A stretch of 64,000 nucleotides of DNA. Source: Ancylostoma caninum (taxonomy: Eukaryota > Nematoda > Chromadorea > Rhabditida > Ancylostomatidae). Under the pieces are notes generated by a model. It searched no databases, had not been told where the DNA came from, and worked only from the letters and a program-made list of their open reading frames with translations. Each line of letters opens with the position of its first letter. Within the stretch, counting starts at the first letter, position 1. Below are positions 34,400 through 46,608 of the stretch, one piece after another. Where the stretch lies: positions 3,053,001-3,117,000 of the forward strand of contig JBAJFG010000384.1 in the NCBI GenBank assembly GCA_037903475.1, in the 5' to 3' direction. A program made the position numbers and the translations under genes.

Positions 34400-35425
34400 A
34401 TTCTTTTTGCTCATTTTGAATGAAACTGTACAGTCTCACCCGACCTACTAACAGCTTTGAAGTGCCACGTTAATGTCATTCTCCATAGCGACAGTGTCCC
34501 CTAACCGTTGCTGTACAACTGTTGCAATCCGACCATAATGTTCATTGCAAATTTATAATCACGTATGAGAATTTGGAACATTTTCCTCTGATCGGCGGCC
34601 GTGTCGCTGCCTTGAAAATGGTCTGCAGCGCGTTTTCAGATTACGAAGTCAAATGCGGAGTAATTCCATTCGGAGTATTATTGCAAGATATGCCCATACT
34701 CTGCTCTGAATTCCTTCCACGACATGTGTTGAGCTAAAGAAGGTAGTAATAAAAAGAGGGATAAAGCGGCACTGCTCCAACAAATCTTTTGCGCTTTCCT
34801 CAGTGTTTAAAATGGTGGTTTGTTGATGTGAATTCCACAGTGAACATCAACTGAAATTTTAATGTACTGATATAATAACTTCATACTTCAGACAACCGCT
34901 GTAGAATGCGTTCATTTCCAATTTCGCCTTCACACTGCTATTCTTTGATTAAAGATGTAGGCAAAATGAGAGAACAAGAGCGAGAAGGATACGACAGACA
35001 TCCTATTTTCGTTGCACGCGCTGCACTTTCCACTGGTTCTTTGCACGCGCTGCACTCCCAACCAGTCCTGTGTTCGGCGATTCACTATCTTTGAACTTCT
35101 ATTACTTTACTATCTAGTTCAACATTATGATAGGTGAAAGAGTGAACGGACAGTGACAAAGAAATGATCCAAGAAAAAGAAATAGTTGGGATTTCTCTCC
35201 CTAACAATTATCTCTACAAAAGTTCTCTTGTCTCTAATTGCATCTGACCTTTATATTTTAACTAACTAATCAACTAACGAATTTAACGGTATAGTTTATG
35301 GCATTACTTGTACTTGATCCTGATGTTGCAATACACTTCTGAACATCTGTTCGTAAGCGCTATAAATGAGCACTAGCGGTACTTATAGTACGGCCATTGA
35401 CGTGGTTAGAAAAAACCTTTGTGCT
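34400..35425. other. No recognisable gene
   Basis: AT-rich, short frames only. 35020-35060 has a short direct repeat, CGCGCTGCACT. Confidence 0.45.
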
Positions 35426-35429
35426 TCTC

Positions 35430-35605
35430 TTAAGGGCAGTGTGTCACCTCGTTCCATGGGCTGAGGATATCAGCATACTCTAAACCTTCTAGTCACGCTG
35501 ATTCCAACGATCATAGCGCATAGAAGCGACGGAAACCCCTTTTTGGGGTCGTCCGAATGTGCAGTCCACGGACCACTTGGACGGAGCGGTCCGTTTTCTT
35601 TGAAG
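35430..35605. mobile_element. TTAA-flanked MITE, copy 3, left end only
   Basis: TTAA-GGGCAGTGTGTCACCTCG followed by about 170 bp matching 4273-4440 (GATATCAGCATACTCTA, CGCTGATTCCAACG, GGACCACTTGGACGG). No right end. Confidence 0.7.
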
Positions 35606-36087
35606 ATGTCTGCATTGTGAAAAGAAGGAACTACTCATAAAGTACTCCAGTTGCAGTAGGCACAGATGTCAACCAGTGCTAACTTGAACAACTGTAATTG
35701 CAATAAATATTGTACTTTATTTATCAAGGTAAATAGTAAAATAGTGCGATTATGCACTACAGTGGACGTCGGTGGAGTTTTCGAGGCTGGACAGGAACAC
35801 GAGGTACTACAGAGGGCAGCAGTCAAGCATAAAGCACTGACTGCGTGGTTCGAGCTCAATAAGAGAGGTGAAGATGTCGCAGAAGGAGGAGTGGTCAAAG
35901 AGTACACACTCATCAACCCGTTTCGTGTACACTGATATACCTGGACATTTCACTTTAGCGAAGATAGCATACAAATGTGGAAGCCAAGGAAGCAAGAAGA
36001 ATCGAGATTAATGGGGCGTATATTTATGGTGTCTCCGCAGGATCCGGAGAGGTACGCACTGCGCATTTTGCTGCTGAACACGAGGGC

Positions 36088-37104
36088 TAGTAGTGAACCC
36101 CCCAAAGCCGTGAACTCTTAGCTGCCAACATGTGGTGACAGTGTCCCTCACATTTGTCGCGAGATGTTCCTGAAATTCCTATGATGAAGAGTGCGATCTC
36201 GCTGATGTCGCGACATTGTTGGAAGCTAAGTTCAATGACTATATCGCGACAGTGGTTAGGAACCGTGTTCATGACCTCTTGGTGTTCATGACCTGCAACA
36301 GCGCAAAATTATGAAGCTCTCAAACCTTTGTCCACACCGTGATACACAGTTTGATGGGAGTGCACAAAATGAGAGGGATTCCAAATATTCTAGAGAATCA
36401 TCGAGTACCTCGTACAGAACGCTCATGAACAGATTTTCACGTCGCGAGTAGAGGTAATTTTTAAACAATCCAGAAAAAGCATTCGCAATGAAGGTGATGT
36501 GGATTTTCTACAAAGAATTCTTATAGAGGAAGCGGTTACGCGGCGAAAAATAGCAAGCAATCACAAAAAGTGCATGACCCATGCGGAACGAAAGCTTCAT
36601 ATTCAACTGACATGAGAGGCCTGTTTATTCTTGTCTGAATTGCGTGCCTATTCACGAACTTCTAACTGGGATTTTTAAGCGCTGGGGAAAGGAATAAAAG
36701 AACTCTTTCGAAATTTAGACTCCTTAGGAATTACTCCAAATTTGGACAGGAGGAGGAAGTCTATTTTTTTCGTCGAATTTTTAATTTGATTAGGAGTGTG
36801 TAGTCAGCCATCCCGCATACGAAATTCTCAAAAACTGGTTGCACCTCCTCCTATGCTTTTGCAAAACATTCGAAATGTTCAGGAATCGAACCCAGCCGAC
36901 ACAACACAAGGTCTTTTATACGACAGACGTGGTACACCTAGGCCATGTGTGAACATTTCCTCTGCCGAAAGAGTTCAGCATAGATATATTGATTTGCAAG
37001 ACGGGCATCGATGTCGCGAGATTCTCGCGAAATGAGTGCAAATGTCGCGAACCTGCTGCCAACGAGTTCGCATCTTAGCTGTGACGACGTAAGGGGTTTA
37101 CTAC
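36088..37104. mobile_element. ~1-kb inverted-repeat insertion in the Helitron helicase
   Basis: GTAGTGAACCCC (36090-36101) and GGGGTTTACTAC (37093-37104) are inverted ends with one mismatch. The helicase reading resumes after it (ALRILLLNTRA | RGARSLEDLRTV). It carries the tRNA-like sequence at 36881-36952. No transposase seen. Confidence 0.55.
36881..36952 (-). repeat. tRNA-derived sequence (pseudo-tRNA or SINE head)
   Basis: The reverse complement has CATGGCCTAGGTGTACCACG (A-box-like) and GGCTGGGTTCGATTCCTG (B box) about 35 nt apart. It is Ser/Leu-like, as in the 5.3-kb copy. The anticodon stem is imperfect. Confidence 0.5.
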
Positions 37105-38714
37105 CGGCCGAGAGGCGCTAGGTCACTTGAGGACCTGAGGACCGTGTAGAGAGAAGATGGGCAAAGAGTGGTGTGCACCACACTCATGGAGGCAGCAAAG
37201 CAAAAGATACTAATGAGAGATGATCAGCACATCATACTCACTATGCAGTGGGTGACGCAGTTCCAGATGCCTGCAAAGTTGAGATCATTGTTTGCAGCCG
37301 TGCTGTGCTTCAATGAAGTGAGCGACCCACTGCAGCTGTGGGAGAGGTTCAAAGGAAATTTGTCCAAGGATTACGGCAGCAGAAGAGCAAGTAGAGCAGA
37401 GTCAGCACCTTACTACTACATTGAAGAGCGGTTTGCACGGACAGGAAAAAACAAACGCAACTTCCTGCCGCCTCCCACAAATCCACCTCGCAGCTAAGTG
37501 AGGTATCATTTGATCCGGTCGAATGTGCACACAAGAGAGAACTCTTTTGTGCCGCTCTAAATCCAGAACAGGAGCATGCCTGGAACACCATATCTTCCGC
37601 AGTGATGGATCCATTCCGAAGTGTTCTTCATCAACTGACCAGGAGGCAGTGGGAAGACGTACCTGTACATCTCTCTCTTCAATATACTCATTGGACGAAA
37701 CAACAAAGTGATCTGCACAGCGTGGGCGGGAATCGCCGCGAATCTGCTGCCGAATGGAAGGACAGCAGCTTCAATTTCCAAACTAAATATCGGCAATGAT
37801 TTAAAGACTTTAAGAATGAAGAGACAGCAGATGGACGGTCGTGCCTTTTCAGAAGTGAATGTGATCATCTGAGATGGAGCTTCGATAATACAAAGAAAAG
37901 CAACTGTAGATGAACTGCTGAAAGACATGATGCAGAAGAGCAGCCATTCGGGAGAAAGACGATGGTGCTTGGAGGAGGCTTCAGACACACACATTCGGGC
38001 GTTTGGAGCGCCGGCCCACACCGTTTCACACCGCATGACAACTGCGGGACAAATGCAAAAGTGGGCGGAGTTGGCGCGCTTATTCCGCCGTTAGTTGCGC
38101 CTTATCCTGCATTCGACCTGCTGTGATCCTGCTATGGCTACAGAAGGATTAGGGCAGGTTATGTTCTATTGCAACCTTTGACTACATTGATTACAAGAAT
38201 AATACAGAAATGAGATCGCCGGGCACGTATGTGCTCCCTGCGCCGGCGCTCCACGAGCCGGACATCTGCGACGAGACGGATTTTCCCGCCCGCGCCGCGT
38301 CGGCACGCGACCGCACCCACCCATCTTATCTGGCCAAATGGTACACTGGGCCACAGTTTTAACCCACAACTGTTGTTTAAGGTGGGTTTCTAATGAAATG
38401 TGTGAAAAACGTGCTACTGGTTCACTTCTATCACATGAGTCTGAGAAAGAAATCGTCCTACAGTTCTGTTCTTGGAAGCAATCGTTTTGATCCCTTCTTA
38501 AGAAGATGTCTGATGTAAGTTGCACTCGTCACAGTGGTTCATGGCTGCTTCTCCTTCATCCACGGAAATATTTAGGTGAATCGTGTGAAAACATCTCACA
38601 ATGCGTTCTGTATTGAAGGTGTCGATGTCAGCGAGGAGTCGCCACTTGCCATTATTTGAGATCATCAGACTACGAGACATTTTTGGACATTTGGCGTTTT
38701 ATTGTTATTTTTGC

Positions 38715-39139
38715 TTAAGGACAGTGTGTCACTTGGTTTTCGTGTTTTTGCTTTCAGCAGATTCTGAATTTCCTCGACACGCTGAATCCATAGATATACA
38801 CAAGATGTTACGATACGGTCTTCAAAACCGTTTTTTAAACGTTTTTCAGTATAAGATTTGGAACAGTTTGTCGAGCCAAGTGGACGCGTGAAGCCGTTGA
38901 TCTTATCGATCTGACACGTGAAGACGTGTTGGCCAACGTTGCAGCCGTGGCGGGCAGCCAGCATTTTCGCGGACTGCTCCGCCCGACTGGTCCGTGAACT
39001 GCACTTTTGGACCCTACGAAAACGGGGCTTTCGTCACATTCATGTGTTCAGACGTACATCATTGGAATCAGCGTGACGAGGAGGTCTAGAGTCTGTTAAT
39101 AGCTACAACCCACAAAACGAGGTGACACAATGCCTTTAA
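38715..39139. mobile_element. TTAA-flanked MITE, copy 4
   Basis: TTAA-GGACAGTGTGTCACTTGG at the left; CGAGGTGACACAATGCCT-TTAA at the right (39136-39139). The interior, read in reverse, contains CQIDKINGFTRPLGSTNC. It sits between the N- and C-terminal parts of the Helitron helicase. Confidence 0.8.
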
Positions 39140-39540
39140 AGGCAGGGGTCCACCTCATTTTCGTGGTTCAGCTAACAGCAGATTCTGCATCTACTCGGCG
39201 CGATGGTTCCAACGGTATACATAAATTGTCCCACAATGGTCTACAAACCCAGGACGGGGTCTGTAACAGTTTGCCAACCCGAGTTGACATGTGAAGCCGT
39301 TGATCTTATCGATTGGACACGCCACGACTCGTTGGCCAACGCTGCAGCCGTGGCGGGCAGCCAGCACTGCTTGGAGCGATCCGCCTCCGGGCTCCAAATT
39401 TTTATCCAGTTCGAACCTTTCAAAAATGGGGATTTCGTCGCTTCTGTGCCTGATGTACATCCCAGGGATCAACATGATGAGAAGGTCTAGGATATGTCGG
39501 TAAATCCAACAGGCAGAACGAGGTGGCTCTCTGCCTTTAA
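39136..39540. mobile_element. TTAA-flanked MITE, copy 5, abutting copy 4
   Basis: TTAA-AGGCAGGGGTCCACCTC at the left, sharing the TTAA of copy 4, and GAGGTGGCTCTCTGCCT-TTAA at the right. The two copies are in the same orientation. Confidence 0.8.
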
Positions 39541-39548
39541 ACTAATGT

Positions 39549-39672
39549 GTATTAGTCGATAATATGACCTGTCCTGCACGTTCTGACTTGTAAGCTCTCT
39601 CAGTGTACAGTAGTTACCTGAAATGCAAACAAGTCAGAACCTGAGGGACAGGTCATATCATCGACTAATACC
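39549..39672. mobile_element. Foldback MITE, family F, copy 1
   Basis: Arms 39549-39590 and 39630-39672 are inverted copies (TATTAGTCGATAATATGACC against GGTCATATCATCGACTAATA). The spacer has GTACAGTAGTTACCTGAAAT. A second copy is at 43107-43261. Confidence 0.75.
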
Positions 39673-40394
39673 AATTGCCTACCCTCCCTGCTCAACTCCA
39701 TTTTACCCTGGCTTTTCGAACAACGATGACGGGTGGGTTATATTGCCAAGCAAAAAGATGTGCGCGGGCAACACAGTTAGTGCGGTGTATGGAGAAACCA
39801 TCGATGCGAGGGATACAGATAACCTCAGCACGAGAGCCGTTCTTGCACCGAGGAACAGGAACGTCAACCAGCTGAATGGGGAAGTGCTGGCGCAGATGAA
39901 CGGTGTAGAAAGGGTGTACAAGAGTATTGATGAAGCAGTGACTAAGGATCCATCAGATGCCATTAACTTCCAACCAGTATTTCTGGTCCGTCTGGCATGC
40001 CGCCGCATGAGATGCGAGTTGAAAAGGGTGCTATTGTGATACTGCTCAGAAATCTCGATGTTTTCAGCAGGACTGTGCACGGCACTTGATTAGTTATTAA
40101 ACAATTCGGATCGCACACACTAGGCTGCCGTGATTCACATGCAGAAATAGGAAGGAAAAATATGCGATTATTCTTTGTATCGACAACTACTCGGACAAAG
40201 GACTCCCATTCCGACTGAGACGCACGCAATTCCCTGTCCAGTTGGCTTGCTCGCTCTCCATCAATAAGGCATTCGGATCGGATTGTGCCTGCCGGACGAT
40301 ATATTCTCTCATGGTAAGCTGTACGTAGCCCTTTCACGAGTGAGAAGCAAGAAAGGTCTTTTGTTCACAGTCCTAGAAGTAGCCTTTTGAATGT

Positions 40395-41400
40395 TGTCTA
40401 TGAAGAAGTTCCTTGATTTTTGAGTGTTACAGTTGATTTGATGTTATTTTCTCATTTTTATTTGTTGTTGTTAATTTTTCAGTGAATGAAGAAGTACGAT
40501 AGAAATTTGTGGTTTTTTCCTTAATATGAGCTGGAGTCCTTAAAATTCTGCTGATACAGAGACAGCAATAGGGTTAGTGGAGGTAGTCGCTGATTGAGAA
40601 AGATGATGGGGAACAACATGAAAAGGAGGTAATTGTCATCGTACAGTCTGCCCTTATCAGTCTTCAACCACTCGATCATTCATAAATGTTTACCTTTCTG
40701 CGCGGTTTCCGGCCCTGCAGGGCCAGCCGGATGACGCCGCGTGACGGCTTGTAATCTAATATTGTGCGAATAGAGAAGTAGGACATCAAAGTTTGAAGCC
40801 AAAATATATATCATGACGGACATATCATGTCCGTCATGACATCAGAATGCGGGATATCCTTGTTTTACTCTGTTCTCATGACAATGGATCCTCTCACATT
40901 ATCATTTTACTGTCTACTTGTGCCAGTGTTTTCCCAGGAGCTTCTGTTGTTTGAATACTGTGATATGTTCACTTGCACGATGCTCGTTAAGATTCACATT
41001 AAAAGATTGGATATGAAAACTGCATGGTTTATATTTGAAGTTCTGATTGTCAAAAAGCTTCATCGACAACAAATATAATTCATTATAAGGCTAGACAAAT
41101 GAGGAACAATCCCATATGAACGAGCGGAAAAATATCACGTTACGGTGTAGCTTTTGAGATAATGATTTCTGTATCGAGATTCTTACCCTGAATCGACATA
41201 GCGCAAAGTGGGCTTGTCTTATGGGTGTGATACAGAGCCCAGCGAAGCTCTGTTTTGGGATAGTTTCCCTGAGTTCTTCTAGAGCAAAGCTAAAGTGAAT
41301 TTGTACGGCTATAAAGATAAGATGAACCATATTGTGAAAAATTGTCCCTACGTGGTACGATAACTCATGACTCTTAGATTCCCCCAGAGTTTTTCTTTTC
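40395..41400. other. No gene; two small palindromes
   Basis: GGCCCTGCAGGGCC lies at about 40713. TCATGACGGACAT (40811-40823) pairs with ATGTCCGTCATGA (40827-40839). A possible Helitron 3' terminus (GCCGCGTGACGGC then TTGTAATCTAA, host T) is near 40763. No coding support. Confidence 0.4.
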
Positions 41401-41407
41401 ATTTTAG

Positions 41408-41753
41408 CGTGGATCGTTCAGCTGAAGTGATGGCTATGTTATGTCCAGAGACATTTGGTCATATTTTGGTTCTCATGTTTGTGATGACAGCTTTTTTTTG
41501 TACACTCCCTCCACTGTAATTCTGAGTTTTGACATCAGAAGATATGAAGTGTGCCAGAATCTTTTATCTCTTTTCACAAACGTGGATCGTTTAGCTGAAG
41601 TGATGGCTATGTTATTTCCAGAGACATTTGGTCATATTTTGGTTCTCATGTTTGTGATGACAGCTTTTTTTGTACACTCCTTCCGCTGCAATTCTGAGTT
41701 TTGACATCAGAAGATATGAAGTGTGCCAGAATCTTTTATCTCTTCTTACAAAT
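41408..41753. repeat. 173-bp tandem duplication
   Basis: 41408-41580 and 41581-41753 start CGTGGATCGTT(C/T)AGCTGAAG and end CTTTTATCTCTT...ACAAA with few differences. One frame through copy 2 reads FPETFGHILVLMFVMTAFF, hydrophobic, but copy 1 breaks. Recent duplication of unknown sequence. Confidence 0.9.
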
Positions 41754-41759
41754 GTCAGT

Positions 41760-43100
41760 GATCCGGTCATGTAAACCCCCTCGAAGTAGACAGCTCATGT
41801 GTTAGCGTCAACTTGGATGCCTGAACTGGTGTAGATCACAACAGAGTGTTATGGCAAACATTTTGCCAGCATCTCGAGCGCGATACGTTGTGTTTAGCAG
41901 CGCTCACATTCGCAATTCTTTACCCATTTTTCTAATGCTCGTAATGACAACTTCTTCTCTTCTACTTGATTTCATTGGTTCTACTTATTATTGAAGGCGC
42001 GAACTGACAGCCACACCTTACTGTCGACTCTATTCTGTGCTTGTGGGCTTCAAGAGCTTGCACGTGATCTGAGATTGCGTGAAAGTCACATCGTGAGACC
42101 ACTGTACTAGACTAGTCAGCGTCTCTCCTCACTTCAGTGGCTGTTTATAAAATATTGGTTTCGTTTCAAAACCTGTTCAGGTCTTGAACTAGTTAAGCAA
42201 CGACGAAAAAAGCTAACTAATTTTCTAGTGGATCTAATCCTTGTATAAACCCATCTGACCTGTTCCTCAACAATGTTGACTAAGCAAGTCCGTTGCGAAT
42301 ATTTGGTGACTGTTTATAAATCGACCAGGTCTACGCATGACATTGTCTCAAGACTTTCGATATGCAAGAAAATGAATAAAACGGTTCTTCGGCGCTCCCC
42401 ACACCATTCTTGAGGTCAATCGATTTTGTCAAGTACGTTGAACAACACATGGGCTCAGACGGCATTTTTTGCCGTTTCTTTTAGCATATGCGATTTCAAG
42501 TTGAACATGAAAAAATGGGAGGCTTCTTTCTGCAGCGATTTTGGCAGGGAATGCTCGATGATCAGAACAGGTTCGTATTTCCTTCAACACAACCACAACC
42601 TTATTTTATGTCTGAAGCACAACGAGGTGCACATTAAACTGTTGAGTTGTAGCCCCTGAATGTCAGCCTATGAGCTAACTCGTCTGTTTTTGCAACCTGG
42701 ATCTCGTCTGGAACCTGTGTACTATCATCGCCTACAAAATCCGCGTCGGTAGGGGCAAAAGCACACCAACTGCAGGACCTCGGAGAAACCATTTTATCCG
42801 ACTGTGCATCTAATCCAATGAGGACTATGAAGAACTTTGTAACCGCAGTGAAAGGTCGGCTATTTGGAGTAGTAACCAACAAAGCAGGGCTTAATAGATG
42901 CTATTCGTAACAATGATAGGAAAAGCTTTTCCAAAGCTAGGTGTAGTCTGTTGAAGCACTGTATTTCCCTCCAAAGAACGAATAAAGGAATAGCATCTAT
43001 TGGGCCCTCCTTCGTTGGTTAGAGGATTACCTACGAAAGATCTATTGGAGGTCCCCAAGGTTTCTCACCAAGCTGAAAACGAGGGCAGAATGGCGTTGGG
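41760..43100. other. No gene; small inverted repeat at 42892-43001
   Basis: AATAGATGCTATTC (42892-42905) pairs with GAATAGCATCTATT (42988-43001). Frames at 42426-42659 and 42882-42634 have no motif. Confidence 0.4.
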
Positions 43101-43106
43101 GGGGGG

Positions 43107-43261
43107 TTGGTATAAGTCGATAATATGACCTGCACGTTCAGACTTAATAGCTGACACGTTCAGAACGCTCTGACTTGTTAGCTCTCTTAATGTGCAGTAG
43201 TTACCTGAAATGCAAACAAGTCAGAACGTGCAGGACAGGTCATATTATCGACTTATACCAA
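43107..43261. mobile_element. Foldback MITE, family F, copy 2
   Basis: TTGGTATAAGTCGATAATAT at the left is answered by ATATTATCGACTTATACCAA at the right. Arms of about 65 bp surround GCAGTAGTTACCTGAAATGC. It includes a small internal duplication (CACGTTCAGA) absent from copy 1. Confidence 0.8.
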
Positions 43262-43646
43262 GTGCCCCCCCCACTCCATTTTACCCGAAAACGATAGAGG
43301 TCGCCATTGTTGGGAACAATTGGGCCCACCGATGGTTCGTTCTACAGAATGGCTTCAAAATTAGTGTTTCTAGTATCAAGTGTGCATTAACTACGCGATA
43401 AGACAGAGTTTGTAGTGGGGTGTGGAGACTGCCGCGCATAAGGATGACTATGAAGACATAATTTTAAAGAGCTCTATTCTGATTTTGATCTGCAAAAAAG
43501 TACTGGGCCTGATCAAGGGCAGCTGTTACTAGACGAGAACTGCAATAGTATTGTAGGACCGGACTTTCGCTGCGCGACCTAGTGGTCACGGCACATCTAT
43601 AATGAAAATTCATATGAAATGAACGAACGTCTGTTGAGATCTGCTA

Positions 43647-44931
43647 TTAGGTTGGTGCAAAAATAATGCGCGTTTTTCGCTGCTTCATCTTCGGTGCAGA
43701 AAACTTTCGGTGTTTCTTATCAGCAGTATGAGAAGTTGCACATGATTTTGTAGCAAATTTCATGGCCTATTCAAATATCTCATGGATTTTGAGCGATATT
43801 CATGTATTGGTGAATTTTTATAAGTTTTATAATTTTTATAAGCCAAAATAAGTTTTTTGCCAAAGTCACTTCAGCGAGCTGATTGATATTCGACGGCATC
43901 GCAGCAGGAATCGCTCGGAATACCACCATAGTTTTGGCGAAGGGAGTGTGGGCGAATGCATTCCGCCGAGCTGCTCCCGGATTTTTCGGCTTGGTGTGCC
44001 TTGCTTCGAAAGTAAGGAATGTCGCATAGGTCTTCCTGGGGTTTGCGACCCCCAACTGATGACAATTATCAAACAGCACCCATCCAAAACAACACATTTG
44101 GTTTTGCAGAACACTGCCGGTGATTGTTGTCGGACCATCCCTCCTTTCGGCAAAAATAGGAGAATGAAAAAGCTCGACGAGTTGATGTCGCGTATACTGA
44201 ATGAGTACCACATTGTTCCTTCCTCGCTGAGAGGTGTGCTTCGCACCTTTGTAGTGAAAAAATTGCCACCAAACAGTCGGTCGCTTAGTGATTAAATATG
44301 AAGTATAGGCCCTCTTCGACAAAATGAGGTGCCTTGCTCAACAGTTGGACGAGGAACATGCACCGAAATACTCACAGAAACCGAAAAACACCAAAATAAG
44401 GTCACGGCGATTTTGTGGTGAACTGCTGCAAAAATTGCTCTTTACAGCTCATTCATTCTCCCTAATCTGGTAAGTGGTTTCAAGATGTAAATGAAATAGA
44501 TTAGAAACTTCACGGTGTGACCCCAGCGTTGCTCAATAAAATGGATTCTTCACTCCTACACAGTACCGTCCAGGCACACCCTGCACGATAGATTTTTCAC
44601 AGGTTCGAGCAAGTGAGCTAGGAAGCTCGGACTCCTACATCATAATCAGCAAGCTTCTCGCTCACCGACTACCGCTTCTCCGAGAAGCCGGACTACTTCT
44701 TCCCGAAGAATCTTCTCGAAGACTAAAGTGATACCAAAACTGCCCTCTGGAAGTTTGTCGATTCTAGAAGGTCATGTTAGAATTGCACGGTAGTCCAGAA
44801 CGTCTATCTTATTGCTAAAGATTTGCGGATTGCAATAGTTCTAAGCCTATTGAAAAAGATTGATTTTGAAAGGAGTTATGAGGTTCGGAATCAAAGAGAT
44901 GAAAACGCGCATTATTTTTGCACCAACCTAA
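43647..44931 (-). mobile_element. Mariner-like element, copy 2, degenerate
   Basis: TTAGGTTGGTGCAAAAATAA at both ends, TA-flanked, 1285 bp. The minus-strand frame 44322-43780 has WVLFDNCHQLGVANPRKT and KTMVVF, resembling the mariner region around the first catalytic Asp, but the DE pair itself is missing. The C-terminal DNARPH/DD34D part is absent. Same structure as copy 1, so both derive from one internally changed ancestor. Confidence 0.72.
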
Positions 44932-44934
44932 TAG

Positions 44935-46290
44935 TAATCGAATGCAAAGCGTTGGGAAGAGATGTGTTCCCAGCTCCGCTGCACTGGTCACGAGGGGCAC
45001 AGAAAAAACCACGGTGGGTGCAGACGGAGCGATATTCTGGAACATTTCTGAGAAAATTTCGGTTATTCAAATGATGAATAAACACAAGAACTAACATTTT
45101 CGGATAATCAAATTTCAAATATATTCGAAGACGAGATCTCGAAGGCCGATTTTTCTCGTTTCTTCTATTTTCCCCCTTCTTCTTTTTCTGTACTCTAAGC
45201 ACAAAAATATGAGCTATTTTTGTGAATGTTTCGTGATAAGTCGGTAAGAGTCCATCCTTATAAAAATTTCGCAACGCCTATTCCATCGATATCGTTATCT
45301 CTGGAAAGCCATTGTCCTACACATTGTAAAGATCATCGTAACGAGGCTAGAGAACACGGCCGAACATGAGAAGTGAGCAAAGATGACATGACTGGCTTCA
45401 ACATTACGGAGTTACAAATTCATCCAAATCCGCTATGCATGTGCCTACCCTTGTGCTTTAAACAATCAAAAGTTTTTTTAGCACTGTGATGCAAATAACG
45501 AAGGAGTGCAATATTGCATTTGCAATATGCACTTTCCTTCTTGAGAAATTTCGGGTGTAGCGAGCATTACGAGACGGAAGTCCGATGCCAGCCGAGCTGC
45601 CAGGCTGATATCAGAACATAAATTGGGCAAGCAGCAGGCAAGCGAAGCTCTCCAGTTGTATCGCCATACTTAAATCTCCGTTAAATGATAGGTCAATCAA
45701 ATGGGCTATCAACCGTGCAAAATCTCGATATACCCGAAAATTGTGTCCGTACCAATGTTCGTGTCCACTGCATGCCCGAAAACGCCATTGTTCAACACCA
45801 CCGATGGCCAAATCTCCACATAAGCATGAAACAAACAAGTGATCCCGCAAAATGTGTGGAGAAGCGGATCACTTGGTTGAAGAGCTTGTAAATGACGAAC
45901 AGTAGGTGATAATTACCAGTGTCATGTGGGTCCCCTTCTCCTACAACAGCACGGTTCTGCTGGTCTTCCACTGATAAGGTACCTTGCATTCTCACAGGTA
46001 CCGCGGAAAAGCCTAGTGAGTGCGATGACCAAGACCTGGCGTAGGTTCTTCAGATATGTCTTGTGCCATTAACCACTAGTCGTTATCCAATCATCGTTAT
46101 TCTCTCGTTTTTTGTCTATTTCGTTATCCGGACCGTCACACGGACCCTGCGAAATACCGTATCCGCTGGTGCCTGTTCAGTAAGCAAATACAGGTTTTTT
46201 CTTTCTCCACTCCTAAGTTAGTCGAAATATACTTGGAAAATCCCCCTTTAGTTACTTGTCAACAGCTCATTGCTTGTGAGGACATGTTTT
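44935..46290. other. No gene; degenerate Helitron H1 end at ~45560-45608
   Basis: AGTCCGATGCCAGCCGAGCT then GCCAGGCTGA and host T (45609) looks like a worn H1 3' end. 45511-45537 is a palindrome (GTGCAATATTGCA-TTTGCAATATGCAC). Nothing coding. Confidence 0.4.
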
Positions 46291-46319
46291 TTTTTTGAGG
46301 AAACGGTGGTCATTTTGTT

Positions 46320-46608
46320 ATGATCTACACTATTGTATATCCTTGACACTCACCTCTTTTTTTTTCAAGATTTACGAGACAGTGCTGTTGGCAGGGACAC
46401 TTCTCGGAAATGAATATAATGTTGAGCCTCTGCAAGAGGTAAAGTTGTTTGCTTCCCATCCTAAGTGTTTTCAAAGATCAACTTCTTTGTAGGTTCTGGA
46501 GTATTCGTCAGTGATAGACATGTGGATTCTCTCTTGCAATTGTCTTGTCCTAAGCAACGCAACGTGAAGATAATTTGTGAAGGAAAGATACATCTCAAAT
46601 ATGTCCAG
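46320..46608 (+). other. Possible exons of an unidentified gene
   Basis: 46370-46438 is open between a TTTTTTTTTCAAG acceptor and an AGAG|gtaaag donor (IYETVLLAGTLLGNEYNVEP). 46465-46608 is open to a CCAG|gtgtgc donor (VGSGVFVSDRHVDSLLQLSC). The phases do not join simply and I do not recognise the protein, so this is weak. Confidence 0.2.

Larger units (their letters stand above)
35770..40390 (+). pseudogene. Decayed Helitron helicase (autonomous Helitron relic)
   Basis: Pieces of one PIF1-type helicase lie in order and on one strand. 35770-36087: HKALTAWFELNKR, then RIFMVSPQDPERYALRILLL. 37105-37495: RSLEDLRTV, then PAKLRSLFAAVLCF and DPLQLWERFKGNLSKD. 37540-38090: LNPEQEHAW, the Walker A PGGSGKTYL (37639-37665), AWAGIAANLLPNGRTAAS, a damaged Walker B (DGAS for DEAS) and PFGRKTMVLGGGFR. 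39680-40390: SGMPPHEMRVEKGA, LPFRLRRTQFPVQLACSLSI and YVALSRVRSKKG. Frameshifts and stops separate the pieces, and three insertions split it. No Rep (HUH) motif was found upstream. In live Helitrons this helicase unwinds DNA during rolling-circle transposition. Confidence 0.82.
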
